From: Oxalobacteraceae bacterium
GTDB lineage: Bacteria > Pseudomonadota > Gammaproteobacteria > Burkholderiales > Burkholderiaceae_D
NCBI GenBank assembly: GCA_947446335.1
Contig: CANFGA010000037.1
Location: 1-12,746 of the forward strand
Reading direction: 5' to 3'
DNA: 12,746 nucleotides
Shown: piece after piece, positions 7,503 to 12,746 of the stretch
How positions within the stretch are numbered: the stretch's first letter is position 1
Layout of the letters: each line of letters starts with the position of its first letter
Made by a program: the position numbers and the translations under genes
Notes under the pieces: generated by a model
Database searches by the model: none
The model's input: the letters and a program-made list of their open reading frames with translations, nothing else
Told to the model about the DNA's origin: nothing

Positions 7503-8687
7503 TTACTTTCCTATCACAGGCAGCACAGCAGAAACCGGCAGCGCAGCCGGCTTGGGAGAAGGCGCGAGCAGCGTTGCCAACTGGCCATCGAGCATGCCGG
7601 AACCGGGATTGCGCAATACCGTGTCGCCGAGCGCGAGACCGGAGCGCACTTCCCACTGGCCGCTGCGCCCGTCGCGTTCACCCAGCACCAGTGCCACCTT
7701 GCGCAACACCTGCATCCGGGTCGGAGTCGAAGTCTGGTCCTGGCTCAGCAAACGCCAGGCATGAGTCTGATCGCCGGCGCGCACCAGCGCCGATTCCGGC
7801 AGCATCAGCACCTTTGCACTGTCAGCCTCGATGCGCCCTTCCGCGTACAGCCCGGCCACCTTGGGCTGGGCCGGGCCGACAAAATCGACCAGCACCACGA
7901 CCTGGCGCGTGACGGCATTGGCCGCCGGATCGATGCGCTTGACGCGGCCAGAAAATTGCTGTTCCGGGTAACCGTTGATCCGAAATTGCACTGCCTGGCC
8001 CAGCTTGACCAGCCCGATTCTGTCGGCCGAGACCAGGCCTTCGAAGCGCATGCTCGATGGATCGATCACCTTGATCAATTCCTTGCCGATCTGAACCGTA
8101 TCGCCGCTGGACACCTTGCGCTCGCTGACGATGCCGTTGAACGGCGCGCGCACCAGCGTGCGCTGCAATTGCTGGCGCGCCTGGGCGGCGCGGGTGCGGG
8201 CTGCAGCCAGTTCGCTTTGCGCATTGTTGCGCCGCATTTCCGCATCTTCCAGCGCCTGGGTCGACACCATGCCCGAGGCGCGCAGCGTTGCCAGGCGCTG
8301 CAGCATGCGCTCGGCCTGATCCTGGGTCTGGGTTGCCGCGCGCGTCGATTGATCGGCTGCGCTCACGCTCTCGCGCAGCGCCGTATCGTCGAGCAGCAGC
8401 AGCACGTCGCCGCGCTGCACGCTTTCACCGTTTTCCTTCAATACTTGCAGCACCACGGCCGACACCTCGGCGCGCAGATCGGCGCGCCGTTCGGGCTGCA
8501 CCGAACCGGTGATCACCGGACCGGAGGCGAGCTCGTTGTTTTGTAGCATCAACAAATCTTCAGAGGCGATCAAGAGCGCGGGCGCCACCGGTGCGGCAGC
8601 GGGAGCTGCGGCTTGCTTGCCACAGCCAGCGAGCGCCAAAGTGAGGACAACAATCAGAGCCAAGGCCGGCGAAGTGGTACGCAGCAT
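7503..8687 (-). CDS. Efflux RND periplasmic adaptor (membrane fusion protein), lipoprotein
   Basis: This 394-residue adaptor links the RND pump to an outer-membrane channel. The chosen start gives a lipoprotein signal peptide ending in the lipobox LALAGC with lipidated Cys22, followed by an Ala/Pro linker. An N-terminal beta-barrel/lipoyl half (ITGSVQPERRADLRAEVSAVV, then NGESVQRGDVLLLLDD) is followed by an alpha-helical hairpin rich in Ala/Gln/Arg, the second lipoyl half (LVRAPFNGIVSERKVSSGDTV), then barrel and membrane-proximal domains. The frame stays open to an ATG at 8753, which would add 22 polar residues before the signal peptide; I reject that because those starts have no ribosome binding site and would bury the lipobox. 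The ribosome binding site here is weak (GAAAG). It is first in the operon with the RND gene; no TolC-type gene is nearby. Confidence 0.93.
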   Translation of the reverse strand: MLRTTSPALALIVVLTLALAGCGKQAAAPAAAPVAPALLIASEDLLMLQNNELASGPVITGSVQPERRADLRAEVSAVVLQVLKENGESVQRGDVLLLLDDTALRESVSAADQSTRAATQTQDQAERMLQRLATLRASGMVSTQALEDAEMRRNNAQSELAAARTRAAQARQQLQRTLVRAPFNGIVSERKVSSGDTVQIGKELIKVIDPSSMRFEGLVSADRIGLVKLGQAVQFRINGYPEQQFSGRVKRIDPAANAVTRQVVVLVDFVGPAQPKVAGLYAEGRIEADSAKVLMLPESALVRAGDQTHAWRLLSQDQTSTPTRMQVLRKVALVLGERDGRSGQWEVRSGLALGDTVLRNPGSGMLDGQLATLLAPSPKPAALPVSAVLPVIGK

Positions 8688-8797
8688 GACAGAACTTTCA
8701 GGACGAGTTGATGCAGGATCGATCGACATCGATCGAAAAATTGAAGTATCCATGAGGCATTAATGAACTGTCAATCAACCTTGCTCGCATCATGAAT

Positions 8798-8864
8798 GGC
8801 CAGGTTCAATCGGGGGCGATGCTGTGGATAATTCGCGCGACCGTAACCCCGATTGAACCTGGCC
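8798..8864. repeat. 18-bp perfect inverted repeat with 31-nt spacer (REP/MITE-like)
   Basis: GGCCAGGTTCAATCGGGG at 8798-8815 and CCCCGATTGAACCTGGCC at 8847-8864 are exact inverted repeats in the gap between the DUF212 and adaptor genes, both of which read leftwards. There is no T-tract, so it does not look like an intrinsic terminator. The length, perfection and intergenic position suggest a repetitive extragenic palindrome or a tiny non-autonomous element; only a genome-wide search can tell. Confidence 0.6.
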
Positions 8865-8877
8865 CCCGAAGTCTCCC

Positions 8878-9303
8878 TTACCAGCCGCGCCCGAGCAATG
8901 CATTGATGCCGAAGGCGATCGCCACCCCGGTGCACAAGCCGCCGGCGATCTCGACGATGGTATGGCCCATGCGCTCGCGCAAGTGGCTGTGCGCCGTATC
9001 GTTTTTGGCGATGCGGTTGATCGCCTCGGCCTGCTTGCCGACGTGGCGGCGCAAGCTGTTGGCGTCGATGATGACGATGAAGGCCAGCGTCACGGCAACC
9101 CCGAACGCCGGTTCGCTGATCCCTTCGCGCAGCGCGATCAACGTCGCCATGCTGGCCACGACGGCGCTGTGATTGCTCGGAAAGCCACCATTGCCGACCA
9201 GTCCGAATGCCCATTGCCGGGTGCGTATGCTGTTGATCAAGAATTTCAGCGGGCCAACCACGGTCCAGGTGACGAGCGGCGTGACGAGATAAGCGAGATC
9301 CAT
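8878..9303 (-). CDS. Divergent PAP2 family membrane protein (DUF212)
   Basis: A 141-residue small membrane protein with the full set of DUF212 (YuiD-like) motifs: GGFPSNHSA at 39-47, an aspartate in a hydrophobic run at D80, RRHVGKQAEAIN at 85-96 and RERMGHT at 109-115 before a final membrane segment. These correspond to the phosphatase-like signature of PAP2 enzymes but are rearranged, and the family has no firmly established substrate; a lipid- or isoprenoid-phosphate phosphatase role is only suggested. Length is normal for the family. The ATG at 9303 has AAGGAA 6 nt upstream. It stands alone: the inverted repeat separates it from the efflux operon and the Ter cluster diverges from it. Confidence 0.9.
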   Translation of the reverse strand: MDLAYLVTPLVTWTVVGPLKFLINSIRTRQWAFGLVGNGGFPSNHSAVVASMATLIALREGISEPAFGVAVTLAFIVIIDANSLRRHVGKQAEAINRIAKNDTAHSHLRERMGHTIVEIAGGLCTGVAIAFGINALLGRGW

Positions 9304-9500
9304 CGGCGATTCCTTGTTGCAGTAGAGTTGATAAATTGCCGCGATTATCGCAGAACCAGCCCTCGCCTACCCCGTTACTGCAGGCGCGGATCGATCAAAT
9401 CCGGGGCCCTTCGTATAAAATGACCATGATTACAATCAAACCGCAGCGGCTGCGTCGCTCGGCAATAAAAATTCCATCGATTTGAACAAAGAGGTACTTT
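9304..9500. promoter_or_regulatory. Divergent intergenic region between DUF212 and the Ter cluster
   Basis: This 197-base gap must hold the promoters of the leftward DUF212 gene and the rightward Ter cluster. On the plus strand TATAAA at 9414-9419 could be a -10 element but has no good -35 partner; on the minus strand GATAAT (complement of 9344-9349) is a possible -10, also without a clear -35. GAGG at 9491-9494 is the ribosome binding site of the DUF475 gene. No operator palindrome stands out. Confidence 0.35.
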
Positions 9501-10547
9501 ATGCGGCATTTCAGACTGTCTTTTGCAGTCACACTGGTATTGATGGCGCTCGCCGTCTGGTGGGGCTATGAGCGCGGCGGCACGACTGGCGCGCTGCAGG
9601 CGTTGTGGATCACGGCCGTGCTGGGCGTGATGGAAGTGTCGCTGTCATTCGACAATGCGGTGGTCAATGCGTCGGTTTTGCGCCACTGGAATGCATTCTG
9701 GCAAAAACTGTTTCTCACCGTCGGCATCCTGGTCGCCGTATTCGGTATGCGCTTGCTGTTCCCGCTGTTGATCGTGTCGGTCGCGACCGGTCTGGGCTTG
9801 GTCGACGTGTGGAGCATGGCCATCTCGAATCCGGACGAATACGCGCGCAATCTGTCGGAAAATCACGCCGAGGTGGCCGCTTTCGGTGGCGCCTTCCTGC
9901 TGCTGGTATTTCTTCACTTCCTGTTCGATGCGGACAAGGAACTCCATTGGCTGGGCTGGATCGAAAAAAAGATGGGTCAGCACGGCACTGCCGGACTGGC
10001 CGTGCTGCTGGCGCTGCTGGCGGTATTTGGCTGCGTGTCGCTGATGCCCGATGAACGCAAGTTGAGCGTGATGGCGGCCGGTCTGATCGGCATCTCGGTC
10101 TATCTGGCGGTGGGCTGGATCAGCAGCTTGCTGGAAGAAGAGGAAGCCGATCCGGTGATCGGCAAGATCATTTCGCGTGGCAGCATCGGCGCTTTTCTGT
10201 ATCTGGAAGTGCTCGATGCCTCGTTCAGCTTCGATGGCGTAATCGGCGCTTTTGCGATCACCAACGATGTCGTCATCATCATGCTCGGCCTGGCGATCGG
10301 CGCCATGTTCGTGCGGTCGCTGACGGTGTTTCTGGTGCGCCAGGGCACGCTCGATGAATTCGTCTTTCTCGAGCATGGCGCGCACTACGCGATCGGCATT
10401 CTGGCATTGATCATGTTATCGAGCGTGAAGTATCATGTGCCTGAGTGGTTCACCGGCTTGTCCGGGGTCGCTTTCATCGCCGTTTCGCTCTGGTCGTCGG
10501 TCAAATACAAGAAAGAAGCGCAAAAAGAAGTTTCCATCAAGGATTGA
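9501..10547 (+). CDS. DUF475 family TerC-like integral membrane protein
   Basis: A 348-residue polytopic membrane protein, with about eight or nine hydrophobic segments. It shows the paired acidic motifs of the TerC-like DUF475 family: EVSLSFDNAVVNASVL (E45, D51) in the first half and LEVLDASFSFDGVIGAFAITND (E236, D239, D245) in the second. This internal duplication of acidic membrane motifs is what suggests metal-ion binding or transport in TerC relatives. A cytoplasmic acidic loop (LEEEEADPVIGK) lies in the middle and the C-terminus is basic. It heads a co-oriented group with TerD, AIM24 and ATP-grasp genes, the usual company of this family, and probably provides the membrane anchor or ion channel for that system. 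The ATG has GAGG 6 nt upstream. Function in tellurite resistance itself is not shown. Confidence 0.92.
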   Translation: MRHFRLSFAVTLVLMALAVWWGYERGGTTGALQALWITAVLGVMEVSLSFDNAVVNASVLRHWNAFWQKLFLTVGILVAVFGMRLLFPLLIVSVATGLGLVDVWSMAISNPDEYARNLSENHAEVAAFGGAFLLLVFLHFLFDADKELHWLGWIEKKMGQHGTAGLAVLLALLAVFGCVSLMPDERKLSVMAAGLIGISVYLAVGWISSLLEEEEADPVIGKIISRGSIGAFLYLEVLDASFSFDGVIGAFAITNDVVIIMLGLAIGAMFVRSLTVFLVRQGTLDEFVFLEHGAHYAIGILALIMLSSVKYHVPEWFTGLSGVAFIAVSLWSSVKYKKEAQKEVSIKD

Positions 10548-10581
10548 TAATCACCGAAGCATCCCAAGCTATAAAGAATAA

Positions 10582-10609
10582 CGATCAAGCGCCAACCGGC
10601 GCCGGATCG
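10582..10609 (+). repeat. Interrupted hairpin in the DUF475-terD gap
   Basis: CGATC-AA-GCGCC-AACC-GGCGC-CG-GATCG reads as a hairpin with two 5-bp stems, a symmetric 2x2 internal loop and a 4-nt AACC loop. It lies 50 nt before the terD start and has no T-tract. It could be an mRNA processing or stabilising element that lets terD be expressed at a different level from the upstream membrane gene; the function is inferred only. Confidence 0.4.
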
Positions 10610-10659
10610 CTCGGCAGTTCAAGCCAATCATTCAGTCATCACCCAAAGGAGCTATCACC

Positions 10660-11235
10660 ATGGCAATCAGTTTGCAAAAAGGCGGCAATGTCAACCTGAG
10701 CAAGGAAGCACCCAACCTGAAGAAAATCGTGATCGGCCTCGGCTGGGATCCGCGCTCGACCGATGGCGCGACCTTCGACCTCGATGGCAGCGCATTCCTG
10801 CTGAAAGCCGATGGCAAAGTGCGCTCGGACGCGGACTTCATTTTTTACAACAACCTGAAATCGAGCGATGGCTCGGTCACGCATACCGGTGACAACCAGA
10901 CCGGCGACGGCGACGGCGACGATGAGCGTTTGGTCATCGACCTGGAAAAAGTGCCGGCCGAGATCGAGCGCATCAGCATCGGTGTCACGATCCACGATGC
11001 CGAGTCGCGGCGCCAGAACTTCGGCATGGTCGGGCAAGCGTTCATCCGCTGCCTCAATGCCGACGGCGAAAAGGAAATCGCGCGCTACGACTTGTCCGAA
11101 GATGGTTCGGTCGAAACGGCGATGATCTTCGGTGAAATCTACCGCTATTCCGGCGAGTGGAAGTTCAAGGCCATCGGCCAAGGCTTCAAGGGCGGACTGG
11201 GGCCGCTCGCGCGCTCGTTCGGCATCAACGCATAA
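10660..11235 (+). CDS. terD: TerD family tellurium-resistance/stress protein
   Basis: A 191-residue cytoplasmic protein matching the TerD/TerE family over its whole length. It starts MAISLQKGGNVNLSKEAP, then the conserved GLGWDPR and FDLDGSAFLL, FYNN, the acidic GDNQTGDGDGDDE (D78-E89), IDLEKVP, and the end motif GEIYRYSGEWKFKAIGQGF. The acidic cluster and FDLD residues form calcium sites in characterised TerD proteins; all appear present. TerD proteins are thought to work near the membrane with TerC-like proteins, here the DUF475 protein encoded just upstream. The start has AAAGGAG 8 nt upstream, the best ribosome binding site in the window, implying strong translation. A strong terminator follows 22 nt after the stop. 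TerE or TerZ naming is possible, as these paralogues are hard to separate. Confidence 0.95.
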   Translation: MAISLQKGGNVNLSKEAPNLKKIVIGLGWDPRSTDGATFDLDGSAFLLKADGKVRSDADFIFYNNLKSSDGSVTHTGDNQTGDGDGDDERLVIDLEKVPAEIERISIGVTIHDAESRRQNFGMVGQAFIRCLNADGEKEIARYDLSEDGSVETAMIFGEIYRYSGEWKFKAIGQGFKGGLGPLARSFGINA

Positions 11236-11256
11236 CAAACGCTTTACTGTTGAAGC

Positions 11257-11289
11257 AGCCGCCTGCATCTGGTCAGGCGGCTTTTTTTT
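11257..11289 (+). terminator. Rho-independent terminator after terD
   Basis: AGCCGCCTG (11257-11265) and CAGGCGGCT (11274-11282) form a perfect 9-bp GC-rich stem with an 8-nt loop, followed by T's to 11289. This is a textbook intrinsic terminator. It does not end the gene group: the next gene's ribosome binding site, GGGAG, begins on the base right after the T-tract, so read-through must supply the AIM24 gene unless a promoter is hidden in terD. Confidence 0.9.
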
Positions 11290-11302
11290 GGGAGTAACTT
11301 GC

Positions 11303-12007
11303 ATGCCATCATTCAATGCCACCGGCGACGTCGACCCGTTCCTGCATGTTTCGCTGAAGCAGGGTGAAAAGATCTATTGCGAATCGGATGCGATGGTCAT
11401 GATGGAAAGCACGCTCGATCTGCGTGGACGCATGACCGGCGGCATCGGCAGTGCCATCATGCGCCGCTTCGCCAATGGCGAGTCATTTTTCCAGCAGCAT
11501 ATCGAAGCGGTGCGCGGCGACGGCGATTGCCTGCTCTCGCCGATGCTGCCGGGTGCGATCGAAGTCATCGATGTCGGCGTGCGCCAGTATCTGATGAACG
11601 ATGGCGCCTTCGTGGCAGCCACTTCCGGCACCGAAATGAAGGTGCGCACGCAAAGCGTCGGCAATGCGCTGTTCGCCCAATCGGGCGGCTTTTTCATCAT
11701 GGAAACATCCGGCAGCGGCCAAGTCGTGGTCTCGGGCTTTGGCTCGATGTTCCAGCTCGACGTGGTCAAGGGCAAGGATGTCGTGATCGACAATGCCCAC
11801 GTGGTGTGCTGGGACAATACTTTGAGCTATGAAATCTCGGTCACCACCGGCGGCGGCGGTGGGATCAGCGGTTTTCTGGGCAACATGGTCAACAGCGTCA
11901 CCAGCGGCGAAGGGATCGTGCTGCGCTTCTCGGGCTCGGGCAAGGTCTTCGTCTGCTCGCGCAACCGCGACACGTTCCAGAAATGGACCTCGACCGGCAA
12001 AGCTTAA
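11303..12007 (+). CDS. AIM24/TIGR00266 family protein
   Basis: A 234-residue soluble protein of the AIM24 (TIGR00266) family, a double beta-barrel-like fold related to the tryptophan RNA-binding attenuator type. Recognisable parts are the acidic/Met-rich start (YCESDAMVMMESTLDLRGRMTGG), the AIMRRFANGESFFQQHIEA segment, LSPMLPGAIEVIDV, the FAQSGGFFIMETSGSGQVVVSGFG core and the glycine-rich TTGGGGGISGFLGNMVNSVTSGEGIVLRFSG near the end. The biochemical function is unknown; the family is frequent in Ter-type stress neighbourhoods. The same frame is open farther upstream to 11132, inside terD, but ATG 11303 has GGAG 8 nt before it and begins where homology should, so I use it. The position straight after a terminator means its expression may depend on read-through. 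Confidence 0.9.
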   Translation: MPSFNATGDVDPFLHVSLKQGEKIYCESDAMVMMESTLDLRGRMTGGIGSAIMRRFANGESFFQQHIEAVRGDGDCLLSPMLPGAIEVIDVGVRQYLMNDGAFVAATSGTEMKVRTQSVGNALFAQSGGFFIMETSGSGQVVVSGFGSMFQLDVVKGKDVVIDNAHVVCWDNTLSYEISVTTGGGGGISGFLGNMVNSVTSGEGIVLRFSGSGKVFVCSRNRDTFQKWTSTGKA

Positions 12008-12110
12008 TCTGAAGACTTGAGCTTAACACTTGCGCTAGCGACTTGAACCAAATTCGACTCGGCCATCCTCCCGTGCCACCCAGTTGGCACACATCATTCA
12101 CAGGGCTCCA
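12008..12110 (+). other. Short gap between AIM24 and ATP-grasp genes
   Basis: This 103-base spacer has a small 6-bp hairpin (GTGCCA 12073-12078, TGGCAC 12085-12090) without a T-tract, and an AGGG about 5 nt before the ATP-grasp ATG as ribosome binding site. No promoter or terminator is evident, so the ATP-grasp gene is probably transcribed together with the AIM24 gene. Confidence 0.4.
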
Positions 12111-12746
12111 ATGCAACGCGTCTGGTTCAACAAAACATATTCCTCGGTCGGCACGGCCATCAAGCTGATCCGCGAGGCCGATCTGGCCGGCGATTACGAA
12201 ATCATTTGCAGCAATACCAATGCGCACGCAGCAGCGTTCCTGGCCGCGCATGAACACGCGATCGAACCGGCCGGCGTGCAAGGCGAGGCCTATCTGGACT
12301 GGTGCCTGCAATTTTGTCGCGAGCATGGCATCGGCATCTTCTGGCCCGGCAAGGAAGCCGGCCTGATCGCATCGAACAAGCTGCGCTTCGAACAACAGGG
12401 CACGCGCGTGCTCAGCGTCGCCACGCAAGAGACGCTGGCGCTGATGCACGACAAGGCGCGCTTTTGCGCCGGGCTAGCGTTGCCGATCGCGCCGCCGGCG
12501 CAGTGGCGCGCAGTCGAGAACATCGAACAATACGACGCTGCCTATGCAGAACTGCGTCCGCTGCACCGAAAACTGTGCATCAAACCGTCTGAGTCGGTCT
12601 ACGGCCTCGGTTTTGCTGTCCTCGACGAAGAGCGCAGCAATGCCAGGCTGCTGCTGGCCGGCGCGCTCTACCATATCAATGCACAGGAATTGCGCACCGG
12701 CTTGGCGCAGATGGGGCAATTCAAGCCGCTGCTGCTGATGGAATAC
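12111..12746 (+). CDS. Ter-cluster ATP-grasp family protein (3' end outside window)
   Basis: The first 212 residues of a protein open to the right edge. The N-terminal part (MQRVWFNKTYSSVGTAIKLIREAD) looks like the Rossmann-like pre-ATP-grasp domain, and the FWPGKEAG and KLRFEQQG segments lead to ALMHDKARFC, where ATP-grasp proteins place the start of the ATP-binding domain. LCIKPSESVYGLGF (K158, G165, G167) matches the lysine and glycine-rich loop, and LLMEY (210-212) fits the hinge that contacts adenine. The catalytic Mg-binding acidic residues lie beyond the window. ATP-grasp enzymes join a carboxylate to an amine or similar nucleophile through an acylphosphate; the substrate of this family is not known. 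Its position after TerD and AIM24 genes identifies it with the ATP-grasp component of Ter-type stress systems. The start is the only plausible ATG, with AGGG upstream. Confidence 0.85.
   Translation, partial: MQRVWFNKTYSSVGTAIKLIREADLAGDYEIICSNTNAHAAAFLAAHEHAIEPAGVQGEAYLDWCLQFCREHGIGIFWPGKEAGLIASNKLRFEQQGTRVLSVATQETLALMHDKARFCAGLALPIAPPAQWRAVENIEQYDAAYAELRPLHRKLCIKPSESVYGLGFAVLDEERSNARLLLAGALYHINAQELRTGLAQMGQFKPLLLMEY

Noticed and set aside
8688..8753. Upstream start for the efflux adaptor at 8753
   Set aside because: It would place 22 polar residues before a clear lipoprotein signal peptide and lacks a ribosome binding site.
9420..9485. 21-codon frame starting ATGACCATGATTAC, resembling the start of lacZ
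   Set aside because: The match to the lacZ start is only about 14 bases and the rest differs, so vector contamination is unlikely; there is no ribosome binding site and TATAAA directly abuts the ATG.
9645..10385. Minus-strand 246-codon frame opposite the DUF475 gene
   Set aside because: It is antisense to a convincing membrane protein and has a His/Gln/Arg-rich shadow composition.
12073..12090. Small hairpin before the ATP-grasp gene as a terminator
   Set aside because: The stem is only 6 bp and there is no T-tract.

Overview
The window looks like a chromosomal segment of a moderately GC-rich Gram-negative bacterium. The lipoprotein adaptor plus RND pump, the two-partner-secretion adhesin with an ESPR-type extended signal peptide, the codon use (mostly G or C in third positions) and the DUF475–TerD–AIM24–ATP-grasp order all fit a betaproteobacterium. 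My best guess is Oxalobacteraceae (Janthinobacterium/Massilia/Duganella-like), but that is inference from gene style, not from a marker gene.

Layout. (1) Positions 1–3836, minus strand: the N-terminal 1278 codons of a very large secreted filamentous-haemagglutinin-like adhesin (TpsA type), running off the left edge. It has an ESPR signal peptide, a TPS secretion domain, about 13 GLUG repeats and a series of YDG/MBG repeats whose last two visible units are nearly identical 261-bp direct repeats. (2) 3837–4084: an AT-rich leader/promoter region for the adhesin, with a perfect inverted repeat that would sequester the adhesin ribosome binding site and a short upstream ORF ending at that site. (3) 4085–4321, plus strand: an open frame with coding-like codon use, no good start and an abrupt AT-rich left boundary, probably the 3' remnant of a lost gene. 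(4) 4290–8687, minus strand: a two-gene efflux operon (lipoprotein membrane-fusion adaptor, then RND permease) without its own outer-membrane channel. (5) 8798–8864: an 18-bp perfect inverted repeat. (6) 8878–9303, minus: a DUF212 'divergent PAP2' membrane protein. (7) 9501–12746, plus: a tellurium-resistance-type (Ter) stress cluster of a DUF475/TerC-like membrane protein, TerD, an AIM24/TIGR00266 protein and an ATP-grasp protein cut by the right edge, with an intrinsic terminator between terD and the AIM24 gene.

How the parts relate. The efflux genes form one transcription unit (3 nt between them). The Ter genes are co-oriented and match a recurrent neighbourhood in which a TerC-like membrane protein, calcium-binding TerD proteins and an ATP-grasp ligase are thought to act together at the membrane in metal or stress sensing; the biochemical product is not established. 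The adhesin is independent of both and its TpsB transporter is not in the window. The most unusual signals are the adhesin leader architecture, the gene-remnant junction next to it, and the terminator placed directly against the AIM24 ribosome binding site.
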